Positions 44,671 through 52,722 of a stretch of DNA of 55,301 bases are shown here, piece by piece. Numbering within the stretch: the stretch's first letter is position 1; every line of letters starts with the position of its first letter. A model generated the notes under the pieces. That model was not told where the DNA came from and did no database searches. It saw nothing but the letters and a program-made list of their open reading frames with translations. Made by a program: the position numbers and the translations under genes. The DNA is from Alphaproteobacteria bacterium (lineage in GTDB: Bacteria; Pseudomonadota; Alphaproteobacteria; GCA-2731375), in the NCBI GenBank assembly GCA_021776235.1, contig JAJFGG010000052.1, positions 1 to 55,301 of the forward strand. The letters are read 5' to 3'.

Positions 44671-45801
44671 CTACAGGCGGGTTTCACGGCGAATGGTGGT
44701 GCGTTCCTTTTCGCCCTCCAGGAAGAAAAGCTCCATGGAGCCAAATCCCTTGACGTCGTGATCGCCCCGTTCTTCAAAGACAAAATCTTCCTGGATCGAA
44801 TCGAAGGTTTCCGATGAAATGGTGATCCGCATGGGTTCGGACAGGCCTTCCATGCGTGCCGCCAGGTTCACGCCAGGGCCAAAAATGTCATAAACATACT
44901 TCTGAATGCCGACGATAGAGCCAATTACCGGCCCTGTGGCGATGCCGATACGGCAATTCCAGGTCCGGGTATGGGCGGCGTTTCGACGGTCTATATAGCG
45001 CCGGATCCGCAGAGCGACGCGGGCCATGTCGGCGGCGTGATCCGGGCTGGGTTCCGGCAAACCGGCGACAGCCATATAGGCATCGCCCATGGTCTTGATC
45101 CGTTCGCAGCCAAACATTTCCACGATCCGGTCGAAGGCGGAAAATATGTCGTTCAACTCCGAGATCAGCTCGCCGGGTTCCCGGCTGACGGCCATTTCGG
45201 TGAAATCGACAAAATCCAGCAGCATGATCGTCGCGTTTTCATAACGTTGCGGTGTCACCGTGCCGTAGTCTTTCATCTCCTCATAGACCGAGCGCGGCAT
45301 GACGTTCAACAACAGCCGTTCCACCCGGTCCTTTTCCTTCTGCAATTCGCGGGTATTGCGTTCGGAGACATCGGAATAGGATTCCAGCATATACTCGGCC
45401 CGCTTTTGCGCCGTCATGTCGCGAATTTCCAACACGGCATGGTCAGCGCTACCGTCAAAGGCGCGCATACTGATTTCCAGCCAGGTCGAGCGGGCCCCTT
45501 CGCGGGTTTCCAGCTCTTGCCGATAGGGCCGGTTTTTTTCAATGCGGTCGCGCGCCCGTTCCGCCTTGAAGCCGGGCAGGCGGTCATTCAGGGGCGCGTC
45601 GGCGTCGCCCGTAGGGGGACACCATTGGAAAAACCGGCCATTCTCAAAAACGATACGCCAGTCCGCCAAAGCCACGACGGCGACACCAATCTCCAGAGTC
45701 CGCAGCAGATCCGCCAAGCTCTCCAGTGGCAGCGCATCTGGTAGATCCTGTGACGAAATTCCGCTCGCGCCGGTCTCGTCAATCTCTGGGGCTTCTGACA
45801 T
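44671..45801 (-). CDS. Class III adenylate cyclase with N-terminal PAS-like domain
   Basis: The 376-residue protein has a PAS-like sensor region (residues about 25-135, ending ILEIRDMTA-like EIRDMTAQKRA), a coiled linker (140-168, the signalling helix before cyclases) and a catalytic domain. Metal ligands are D196 (LLDFVDF) and D240 (MGDAY). The adenine-selecting pair is K236 and D305 (YDIFGPG), and N312 and R316 (VNLAARM) stabilise the transition state, so ATP rather than GTP is the likely substrate and cAMP the product. ATG 45801 has AGAGGAGA upstream. The truncated hemoglobin gene ends 43 bases before it on the same strand. Confidence 0.93.
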   Translation of the reverse strand: MSEAPEIDETGASGISSQDLPDALPLESLADLLRTLEIGVAVVALADWRIVFENGRFFQWCPPTGDADAPLNDRLPGFKAERARDRIEKNRPYRQELETREGARSTWLEISMRAFDGSADHAVLEIRDMTAQKRAEYMLESYSDVSERNTRELQKEKDRVERLLLNVMPRSVYEEMKDYGTVTPQRYENATIMLLDFVDFTEMAVSREPGELISELNDIFSAFDRIVEMFGCERIKTMGDAYMAVAGLPEPSPDHAADMARVALRIRRYIDRRNAAHTRTWNCRIGIATGPVIGSIVGIQKYVYDIFGPGVNLAARMEGLSEPMRITISSETFDSIQEDFVFEERGDHDVKGFGSMELFFLEGEKERTTIRRETRL

Positions 45802-45844
45802 CAAGTCGTCTCCTCTGGCGCCGCCGCTTCCATGGCGCGTCCCG

Positions 45845-46204
45845 TCAACCACGAATTACAAAATTGGCCCGGCTGTTGAAATTTTGCACGACTTCGGTGA
45901 CATCGTCGTCGTCGAGTTCGAAATCTTCCAAAGTTTCCTGCAACAATTCCATCATTTCGTCGAACTCGGCGCGGTTGATGTTGAAACGGGCATGGGCGCG
46001 TTCCAACTCCTGATTGGTAAAACTGGCCGGGCCGCCCATCAATGACGCAATAAACTTGGTCTGGTGATCAATCTGCCGGCGCATATCGATGGCTTCGAAG
46101 TATTTACTCAAAACCGGTGAATCAAGAACCTTATCGTAGAAGGCCGTGACGACGCGGTTGATTTTGGCGAAGCCGCCATAGCGTTCAAAAGTGGATTTCG
46201 TCAT
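45845..46204 (-). CDS. Truncated hemoglobin, group I
   Basis: The 119-residue globin has the compact truncated fold: N-terminal GG turn (YGGFAKI), the B9-B10 pair F22-Y23 (VTAFYDKVL), the FIASLMGGP stretch of helix E, and the proximal heme-ligand H71 in ELERAHARFNI. The Tyr at B10 points to tight binding of oxygen or nitric oxide. ATG 46204 is chosen because the domain starts directly with the family pattern and a GGGGATG site lies just upstream; a longer frame to 46387 encodes an unlikely leader. It is immediately upstream of a PAS-adenylate cyclase gene and probably cotranscribed. Confidence 0.92.
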   Translation of the reverse strand: MTKSTFERYGGFAKINRVVTAFYDKVLDSPVLSKYFEAIDMRRQIDHQTKFIASLMGGPASFTNQELERAHARFNINRAEFDEMMELLQETLEDFELDDDDVTEVVQNFNSRANFVIRG

Positions 46205-46691
46205 CGCGTCATCCCCCGCTGCGAGGTTGGTCTCCCTTTGGCGATTGCGACACTCCAATCCAGAGTTCCCAATGCGCCCAGGCCTGCGTTGCGACCGGAT
46301 TGTTGATAGTACATGGAACGGTCCGCCTTTTCGCTTGGAAACCGGCGTTGCATGGCGCTTGCGCGGCCAGTTCCAAGAAGCCGTCACCTGGGTTTGATCT
46401 CAGCCCCTGGGGTGAATTGCATCAAATGCTTCAGTTCAAAATAGGCCATGCCGGATAATTGCGCTAGGCCGGAGTGCAAGTATCACCCTTGCCCGGCAGC
46501 AGCATCATGGCCTTTGTTTGCTGTCTTCCCGAACGAAACCCCTAAATGAGGTCTTGCCGCGCGATCAGGTGGCGCCGGAGAACCGCTCCGCCCCGGGGAC
46601 GCTTCACGTAATCGGCCCGTGGTAATTTTGTTTGCTTTAAGCATTTAATTATTTGCTATCATCATGTAAGTGAAAAATTTGGAGTGCGGGC
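46205..46691. other. Intergenic region between hemoglobin and MarR-GNAT genes
   Basis: About 490 bases with no convincing gene. It must contain promoters for the minus-strand hemoglobin-cyclase unit and the plus-strand MarR-GNAT unit. The stretch 46620-46690 is AT-rich and includes the palindrome at 46633-46643. A widely spaced TTGAT / ATCAA pair near 46394-46424 is not the FNR spacing. No hairpin terminator is obvious. Confidence 0.6.
46633..46643. promoter_or_regulatory. Palindrome TGCTT-T-AAGCA, possible MarR operator
   Basis: An 11-bp palindrome lies 49 bases before the MarR-GNAT ATG, inside the AT-rich promoter stretch. MarR proteins usually bind such dyads and repress their own genes. 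Confidence 0.35.
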
Positions 46692-47627
46692 ATGGTGGGG
46701 AAAGCGGCAGTCAGCAGGGACCGGGTGGAAGCGGTTCGCGCCTTCAACCGATTCTACACGGCGCAAATTGGCGTCCTGCGGCATGGCTTTCTGGACAGTG
46801 AATTCTCGCTTACTGAAGCCCGGGTGCTGTATGAACTGGCGGCCCGGGGCGAGACAATGGCCAAGGAATTAAGCCGGGACCTGAACCTCGACCCCGGCTA
46901 TATCAGCCGGATCCTGGGCACCCTGCGCTCGCGGGGCCTGGTGGATAAGCGCCCCGCGGCGGTCGACCGGCGAAACAACATCCTCAGTCTCAGTGCTGCC
47001 GGCGGCCAGGTGTTCATTGAATTGGAAAAGAACTCTCGCATCGTGAACGCGGAACTGCTTGCCCCGTTGTCGGAGGCTGATCAGTTGCGCCTGGTGGAAG
47101 CCATGAGCCGCATCCGCAGCCTGCTGGCAAAAGACGATGACAAAGCCAAGGCCTATGTGCTGCGCCCCCACCGCCCCGGCGACATGGGCCAGGTCGTCGC
47201 CCTGCATGGCCGGCTCTATGTCGAAATGTTCGGCTGGGACGAAACCTTCGAGGCTCTGGTTGCCGGCATCGCCGCTGACTTCATCCGCAACTTCGACCCC
47301 GAATGGGAATGCAGTTGGATTGCCGAAGTGGACGGTGATTTCGTCGGCTCGGCCTTTGTGGTGAAGGTGGACGAAAATATTTCCAAACTGCGCCTGATGA
47401 TCATCGACCAAAGGGCGCAGGGGATGGGCGTTGGCCGCGCCTTGCTCAACGAATGTCTCCGCTTTGCCCGGCGCAAGGGCTACAAAAAAATGACCCTATG
47501 GACCAATGACGTACAAAAGGCGGCGCGCGGCCTATATGCCAGTGCCGGGTTTGAACTGGTGCATGCGGAACCCGGCCATGACTTCGGCGTTGATCTGGTG
47601 GCTGAAACCTGGGAATTGGCCCTTTGA
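46692..47627 (+). CDS. MarR-type regulator fused to GNAT acetyltransferase
   Basis: The 311-residue protein joins a MarR winged-helix domain (residues about 1-148; LTEARVLYELAARGETMAKELSRDLNLD is the HTH) to a GNAT N-acetyltransferase domain (about 152-311) with the acetyl-CoA loop RAQGMGVGRALLNECL. This fusion is a known arrangement (bifunctional HTH/GNAT proteins) of unknown substrate. It may autoregulate through the palindrome at 46633-46643. Its stop overlaps the TTG start of an EamA transporter gene, so the transporter is the likely functional partner. Confidence 0.93.
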   Translation: MVGKAAVSRDRVEAVRAFNRFYTAQIGVLRHGFLDSEFSLTEARVLYELAARGETMAKELSRDLNLDPGYISRILGTLRSRGLVDKRPAAVDRRNNILSLSAAGGQVFIELEKNSRIVNAELLAPLSEADQLRLVEAMSRIRSLLAKDDDKAKAYVLRPHRPGDMGQVVALHGRLYVEMFGWDETFEALVAGIAADFIRNFDPEWECSWIAEVDGDFVGSAFVVKVDENISKLRLMIIDQRAQGMGVGRALLNECLRFARRKGYKKMTLWTNDVQKAARGLYASAGFELVHAEPGHDFGVDLVAETWELAL

Positions 47628-48508
47628 ACCGGCCCGAAGCCCTGGCGATCCTTGCCGGCACGACCACCGGGATTACGGTGGGATCGGCAATGGTGGCCAC
47701 TCGTTTTGTCATCATACAAACCGACCCCGCGTCGCTGGCCCTGTTGCGCTATGGCATCGGCACCCTGGGCCTGATCGTACCGCTTTTGCTGATCCACCGT
47801 GTCGCCTTCAAGCGCCGGGATCTGCTGCCCATCGCCATGTTGGGCATCGGTCAGTTCGGCATTCTTGTGGCCTTGCTGAACTACGGTTTGCAGTTCATCG
47901 GCTCCGGCCTGGGCGCGTTGCTGTTCGCGACCTTTCCTTTGATGACCATGGCCCTGGCCGCCGCCCTGCGGCTGGAAGCATTGACCATGGCGAAGCTTGC
48001 CGGCGTGCTGCTGAGCGCCGCCGGCGTCGGCCTTGCCGTTTCCGATCGTATCGCCCTGCCCGACCCCGGCGGAGACAATTATCTGGGTATCATCGCCGTG
48101 CTCGCCTCGGCCCTGACAGGCGCGGTGTGTTCGGTTTTTTACCGCCCCTACCTGGAAAAATACCCGCCCCTGCAGGTCAGCGTTTTCGCGATGCTGGCTT
48201 CGGTGCTGTTTTTGACCTTGCCCGCCGCGGGGGAGGGTTTTTTCGCTACCCTGCCGGCCTTTACCTTGGCGGGGTGGTTGGCGGTGCTGTTCATTGGTCT
48301 GGCCTCCAGCCTTGGCTATTACACTTGGCTTTTGGCCCTGAAGCACGCCAGTCCCACCCGCGTCGCCATGTTTCTGGCGCTGGGTCCGGTCACCGCCACC
48401 GCCCTTGGCGCGGTGCTGCTGGACGAACCGGTCAGTCCGCTTTTCCTGGCCGGCCTCGCCGCCGTGGTCGGCGGTCTGTGGCTGGCTCACAGGCCAGGCC
48501 CGCGATGA
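47624..48508 (+). CDS. EamA/DMT-family transporter
   Basis: The 294-residue protein has about ten hydrophobic helices arranged as two EamA repeats, the second ending in GPVTATALGAVLLDEPVSPLFLAG. DMT proteins export amino acids, nucleotides or toxic metabolites. The start is TTG 47624, overlapping the stop of the MarR-GNAT gene by four bases (TTGA), so expression is coupled. The link to a MarR regulator suggests an exporter switched on by a small molecule (inference). Confidence 0.88.
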   Translation: MNRPEALAILAGTTTGITVGSAMVATRFVIIQTDPASLALLRYGIGTLGLIVPLLLIHRVAFKRRDLLPIAMLGIGQFGILVALLNYGLQFIGSGLGALLFATFPLMTMALAAALRLEALTMAKLAGVLLSAAGVGLAVSDRIALPDPGGDNYLGIIAVLASALTGAVCSVFYRPYLEKYPPLQVSVFAMLASVLFLTLPAAGEGFFATLPAFTLAGWLAVLFIGLASSLGYYTWLLALKHASPTRVAMFLALGPVTATALGAVLLDEPVSPLFLAGLAAVVGGLWLAHRPGPR

Positions 48509-48535
48509 CTATGCGGCGATAACTGTGCCGCGACG

Positions 48536-48569
48536 ACTGGGCCACGCTGACTGGGCCACGCTGACTGGG
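48536..48569. repeat. 14-bp tandem repeat, about 2.4 copies
   Basis: ACTGGGCCACGCTG is repeated directly at 48536-48549 and 48550-48563, followed by a partial copy ACTGGG to 48569, in the gap between the transporter and SDR genes. It looks like a simple replication-slippage repeat. Confidence 0.8.
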
Positions 48570-48611
48570 ACTGCTACACTTTCACCAACAACTTCCGGCG
48601 GAGAAATCACC

Positions 48612-49352
48612 ATGAGCCGACGCGTAGCCTTGATAACCGATGCCAACCTGCATCTGGGACCCGATCTGGCGCGCATCCTGGCTGCACGGCAGCACGATCT
48701 GGTGCTGGGCGATCCCCTGCCGGGTCTGGTTGCCGAGGTCGAGGCCATGGGCGCGGCCGTTGTCACCCAGACCGGCATGCACGATCTGGATGACGGCAGC
48801 GCCATTGCCCGCCTGATCGAGGCCGGGTTGCAGCGTTTCGGACGCCTGGATGCCGCCTGTGTACGGACCGGCGTGATCATTGGCGGCGCCTTCATGGAGG
48901 CCGGTCTTGAACAACTGCAAACCCTGCAACGGGCCAATCTGGAAGCGGTCTTTCATAGCCTGCAAGCCCTGTTGCGGGTGATGGTGCCCGCTGGTCATGG
49001 CCAGGTGGTGATTGTCACCTCGGCCACCGGCCGCCGCCCCATGCCCAATGCGCCGCTTTATTCCGCGACGCGGGCCGGCGCCAACATGATGGTCAAGGCC
49101 GCGGCCCTGGAAGTTGCGGACAAGGGGGTATGCGTCAATGCCCTGGGCACGGCCTATTTGGACTATCCTGGTTTCATCAAGGCGACCGGGTCCGATGACC
49201 CGGAGGTGCGCCGGAAGGTCGAGCAGCAAACACCCATGCACAGATTTGGCAGGCCCGAGGAAATCGCGCATTTCGCGGCCGCCTTGCTGGACGGGGGCAA
49301 CCAGTTCCAGACCGGGCAGTTCTTTTCCCTGAGCGGCGGTTGGAGCGACTAG
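48612..49352 (+). CDS. SDR-family protein with altered active site
   Basis: The 246-residue protein has the length and fold of short-chain dehydrogenases. The usual Gly-rich TGxxxGxG motif reads TDANLHLGPDLA, so several glycines are missing, and the YxxxK motif reads YSATR: the catalytic lysine is replaced by arginine. The Ser is kept (VTSATG) and the Tyr is kept. The later GRPEEIAHFAAALLDGG and SGGWSD end are typical. It may be an SDR that does not reduce its ligand, or a lineage-specific variant. ATG 48612 has GGAG upstream; a longer frame to 48405 lies inside the transporter gene. Confidence 0.85.
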   Translation: MSRRVALITDANLHLGPDLARILAARQHDLVLGDPLPGLVAEVEAMGAAVVTQTGMHDLDDGSAIARLIEAGLQRFGRLDAACVRTGVIIGGAFMEAGLEQLQTLQRANLEAVFHSLQALLRVMVPAGHGQVVIVTSATGRRPMPNAPLYSATRAGANMMVKAAALEVADKGVCVNALGTAYLDYPGFIKATGSDDPEVRRKVEQQTPMHRFGRPEEIAHFAAALLDGGNQFQTGQFFSLSGGWSD

Positions 49353-49380
49353 TTGGAACAAGGCGCCTAAGGGGCAAAAT

Positions 49381-50250
49381 ATGACAGAGCAAGCAAGTAC
49401 GGGAAAAAACGCCGGGCAGTTCGAATTCTGGAATTCTACCAGCGGCGAAAAATGGGTGGCAAATCAGGTGGCGCTGGACCGTCATTTGAGTTCCCTGACC
49501 GATCGTCTGTTTCATCATGCCGCCATTCAGCCTGGTGAGCGGATCATCGATATCGGTTGCGGCACCGGTACCACGGCCCTGCGCGCGGCAGCGGCTGCCG
49601 GCTCGGAGGGCACGGTGCTGGGCATCGATCTATCCAATCCCATGCTGGGCCTGGCCCGCACCCGGGCGCAGGCCCAGGGCGGCGTCGCGAACCTGAGCCT
49701 GGAGATCGCCGATGGGCAAAGCCATGTTTTCGATCCGGCCGCCTTTGATCTGCTGCAATCACGCTTTGGCGTGATGTTCTTCGAGAATCCAACGGCCGCT
49801 TTCGCCAATCTTCGCACAGCGTTGCGCCCAGGCGGGCGGCTATGTTTTGTTTGTTGGGGGCCCCTGTCGGACAATCCCTGGTTTGCCATCCCGCGCGCGG
49901 CCGCCGTTCGTCAACTGGGCGCGCCGGAGGCGACGCCGCCGCGGGCGCCCGGGCCCATGGCCTTTGCCGAGACCGCCTATGTGACCGAGATATTAAGCGG
50001 CGCAGGGTTTCAGGATGTAGAAGTGAAAACAGAGACATGTGACCTGATCGGCGCATCAGACATCTCAGCGACTGCCGACTTTGCCTTGAACGTGGGACCG
50101 GCCAGCCGGCTGATCAGGCTGCATGAACCGTCCCCTACTACCATTGCGGCCATCCACGCCGAAGTTGAGACTGAGCTAACGCCGTACCATGGCGCGGGCG
50201 GCGTAAAAGTTCCGGCCCGGTTGAACTTTGTCCAGGCGCGACAGCCATAG
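49381..50250 (+). CDS. Class I SAM-dependent methyltransferase
   Basis: The 289-residue protein has the SAM-binding motif I (IDIGCGTGTTALRAA), followed by LGIDLSNPMLGLAR (motif post-I) and ALRPGGRLCFVCWG (motif III). The overall form resembles UbiE/COQ5-type and other small-molecule methyltransferases, and the substrate is not evident. It lies 28 bases after the SDR gene and is probably in the same unit. A likely promoter for the next operon follows right after its stop. Confidence 0.9.
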   Translation: MTEQASTGKNAGQFEFWNSTSGEKWVANQVALDRHLSSLTDRLFHHAAIQPGERIIDIGCGTGTTALRAAAAAGSEGTVLGIDLSNPMLGLARTRAQAQGGVANLSLEIADGQSHVFDPAAFDLLQSRFGVMFFENPTAAFANLRTALRPGGRLCFVCWGPLSDNPWFAIPRAAAVRQLGAPEATPPRAPGPMAFAETAYVTEILSGAGFQDVEVKTETCDLIGASDISATADFALNVGPASRLIRLHEPSPTTIAAIHAEVETELTPYHGAGGVKVPARLNFVQARQP

Positions 50251-50257
50251 CCACCTG

Positions 50258-50284
50258 TTGACAAAGTTAAGAAGGGGCTATAAC
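50258..50284 (+). promoter_or_regulatory. Predicted sigma-70-type promoter of the MNIO operon
   Basis: TTGACA (50258-50263) is a perfect -35 hexamer; TATAAC (50279-50284) is a near-perfect -10 after 15 bases, which is slightly short. The ferritin-like gene begins about 180 bases downstream, so a leader of that length would be made. No other convincing promoter is seen in the 218-base gap. Confidence 0.45.
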
Positions 50285-50468
50285 CTTTGGTTGTGTTTTC
50301 TGGTCCTGCTAACTCGGAGAAGTGCTGCTAAGTCTCGAGCCAGGGTGACTCATGGCCCGACCCGTAGGATTTCTGCGGAACGATAGAAAATGATGGACTG
50401 GCCAATGCCGGGGGAGGAGACCAGGCTTTGGTCTTCACAAGGTAGCTGACATCGAGGGGTGTTGTTCC

Positions 50469-52004
50469 ATGACCAATGACGAGAAATTTATTGTTGCGCC
50501 ACCGCAAGACCCTGCGACGTGGTTAACGCCGGCGGAGTTGGCGCTCGTCGCGGACCTCGACCTGAATTCCAACAGGGACGACGTCCTGGCCAGATTGAAA
50601 GGGGACCTCCAGGGGGCGATCGAGGTCGAGCTGGCGACCATTCCGATTTATCTCTACAGCTACTATTCAGTTAAACGAACGGAAAAGACCGGCGAGAACA
50701 TCCGGCCGTGCGACCTGTATGCGAATAAGGCCGGCGGGATGATCATGAGCGTTGCCATCGAGGAAATGCTGCACATGACGTTGTCGTGCAATATCCTCTA
50801 TTCCCTGGGCGTGCAGCCGCAACTCTACAAAAAGGCGCCGGGTCCCTACCCGACCGGCCTGCCCTACCACAAGAAGACGGGACCGGTTGGGCCGGATGGC
50901 AGCGACAAGGTTTTGATCCCGCTCTCGAAACTGTCGTACGAGCAGCTCTGGCATTTCCTGCAGATCGAGTATCCGGAAACGGCCGATGCCTGGCCCGAGG
51001 ACCGGAACTGGCAGACTATCGGCCAGTTCTACTCCTACATCCGCTGCCTTGTCTGCACCAAATTCATCACCGACGATGATTTCACGGCGGGCAGCAAAAA
51101 TACCCAGGTGCAAAGCGACAACTATTCCCCCAACTGTGTGAATTCGATCTACCCGGACGACAGGTTCGATCCGTGGGCCATGCCACCGCCCAACGGCAGC
51201 AGCGGTCAGAGCGCGGCGGCGGTGGCGCAGTACCCAAATTCCCCGGACAGCCATGCCGGCCTGGTGGAGTTATTAACGGTCGATACCAAGAGCTTGGCGC
51301 TGTTGGCGATGGATACGATCTGCGACCAGGGCGAAGGTTACGCGCGGCCATGGGGAGCGGCGGAGCCGACCGACGATCCGTCTAAATCGGAATTTTCCCA
51401 CTACTTCAAGTTTCTCAGGTTGCAGGCGCAGATGGAGGAATACGGGCTGAACCCGAGCCACCAGGAAGGCCTGCCGGCAAACCCCAAGGCCCCGGATGCG
51501 ATCTCGCCGGCGGTGAGCCAGACCGAGCTGGATGAGGTTATCGTAAACTTTCCCGACAACCCGATCACCGCCTGCTATCCGCCCGACCTTCAACCAATAT
51601 CGGACTTCTGCAACGGCGTCTTTCAGTACATGCTGATTATGACCGAGACGGTCTACAAGCTGCCGCCCGAGGAGCAGAAACTCTTCTTCAATATTGGCAT
51701 GCACCGGTCGATGATCTGGGTGCTGGATCCCTTGATCGACATGATGCGCGACATCGAGATCACGGAAGGCCCTTACGCTGGCCCGTCCACGGCCCCGGTC
51801 TTCATGGCGCCGACGTTTGAGAACATCAACCTCGGGACGCGCAAGACCGCGTTTAGCGCTCTGGTCGGCTTGGGCAAAGCAGCCGTCGCTGCATCGGCGG
51901 ATAAATCGTATGCCAGCAGCGTGACAGGCCTTGTCGCGACCGCCACTACGGCCAAAAGCGATGGGCAATCCATGCATCTACCGGATGTGAGCCCATACTG
52001 GTGA
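50469..52004 (+). CDS. Ferritin-like (VioB-type) protein
   Basis: The 511-residue protein contains a ferritin-like domain of the kind found in VioB (iminophenyl-pyruvate dimer synthase) and relatives. A first helix AIEVELATIPIYLYSYYS supplies E52/E54, and a second helix AIEEMLHMTLSCNIL supplies E99 and H102 (ExxH), a likely metal-binding set. The C-terminal region adds helices (FCNGVFQYMLIMTETVYK and MHRSMIWVLDPLIDMM). No signal peptide is seen. It is first in an operon with a Cys-rich protein, an MNIO enzyme and a DUF2063 protein. Its chemistry is unknown; oxidation or metal handling for the Cys-rich partner is a hypothesis. Confidence 0.8.
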   Translation: MTNDEKFIVAPPQDPATWLTPAELALVADLDLNSNRDDVLARLKGDLQGAIEVELATIPIYLYSYYSVKRTEKTGENIRPCDLYANKAGGMIMSVAIEEMLHMTLSCNILYSLGVQPQLYKKAPGPYPTGLPYHKKTGPVGPDGSDKVLIPLSKLSYEQLWHFLQIEYPETADAWPEDRNWQTIGQFYSYIRCLVCTKFITDDDFTAGSKNTQVQSDNYSPNCVNSIYPDDRFDPWAMPPPNGSSGQSAAAVAQYPNSPDSHAGLVELLTVDTKSLALLAMDTICDQGEGYARPWGAAEPTDDPSKSEFSHYFKFLRLQAQMEEYGLNPSHQEGLPANPKAPDAISPAVSQTELDEVIVNFPDNPITACYPPDLQPISDFCNGVFQYMLIMTETVYKLPPEEQKLFFNIGMHRSMIWVLDPLIDMMRDIEITEGPYAGPSTAPVFMAPTFENINLGTRKTAFSALVGLGKAAVAASADKSYASSVTGLVATATTAKSDGQSMHLPDVSPYW

Positions 52005-52056
52005 GCCGCACAAAGCGCTTGAATGTCTCAAAACCTATTTGATGAGTGAGGAAAAA

Positions 52057-52707
52057 ATGTCTGATTCCGGTATCGGCGACCCGACCCCAAAACCGTACCC
52101 TTACGAAGATGCGCCGGATTTTCCCACGGAAATTGGTGTACAGCCCGAGGGTATGCCGTTGCACGCCTGCATGGGGCTGAACAGTTGTCAGGGCGCGGAC
52201 CGTTTCGGCATCGCCGGGCATCCGGTAGACGGGATGCCCAACCAGCAGAATGATTGTGCCGGCCAGGGCTATTGCTCGACGACCGCCAGTCATTCTTGCC
52301 ATGTTCAAAACAATTGCGCCAACCAGGGCGGTTGCGGGCTGTACGGCACAGGCGAGGAAATGAATCAACCTGGCCAGAACGCCTGCCGCTCGCTGGGCTC
52401 ATGTGCGACGCCGATCAACGCGGAGCGCTTCAGCACCAATGGGCCGAACAAGGGCAAGAGCGTTTGGCTGCGCGCTCGTGCCGTTTTCGAGGACAACTGG
52501 CCGACGCTGCAAAAAGAACTGGCCCAGAAACAGACAGATGGAAAAGTTAACTCCGGCCAGCCGTTGCCCAGTACGCCCGGCTCAGTTCCGTCGCTGTTCG
52601 AGGGAAAGGGCCCGGCCTACCTCTGGGTTTCCGATGATAACGAGCAGAGGGGCCATATGGCGGCTTGCGGTTCCAGCGGGCTGAGCGGCGCCGGTGGCTG
52701 TTCCTAA
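52057..52707 (+). CDS. Cysteine-rich protein with C-x5-C repeats, putative MNIO substrate
   Basis: The 216-residue protein has 11 cysteines, at 38, 44, 67, 73, 81, 87, 93, 110, 116, 204 and 215. Five C-x5-C units are visible (38-44, 67-73, 81-87, 87-93, 110-116), with recurring N/G-rich spacers such as CMGLNSC and CAGQGYC. A compact segment KGKSVWLRARAVFE and a Gly-rich end GSSGLSGAGGCS follow. There is no signal peptide, unlike bufferins. ATG 52057 has GAGGA just upstream; ATG 52042 is an alternative. It is followed by an MNIO gene 15 bases later, so it is the natural candidate for modification or metal binding. I do not recognise a named family. Confidence 0.75.
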   Translation: MSDSGIGDPTPKPYPYEDAPDFPTEIGVQPEGMPLHACMGLNSCQGADRFGIAGHPVDGMPNQQNDCAGQGYCSTTASHSCHVQNNCANQGGCGLYGTGEEMNQPGQNACRSLGSCATPINAERFSTNGPNKGKSVWLRARAVFEDNWPTLQKELAQKQTDGKVNSGQPLPSTPGSVPSLFEGKGPAYLWVSDDNEQRGHMAACGSSGLSGAGGCS

Positions 52708-52722
52708 GCCAGAGGCAGCCAC

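Noticed and set aside
46394-46424. TTGAT / ATCAA pair as an FNR site before the hemoglobin gene
   Set aside because: The spacing is 22 bases instead of four, so it does not fit the FNR consensus.
47480-48490. 336-codon minus-strand frame opposite the EamA gene
   Set aside because: Gly/Gln/His-rich low-complexity product with no motif; the EamA gene in the other strand has clear membrane helices.
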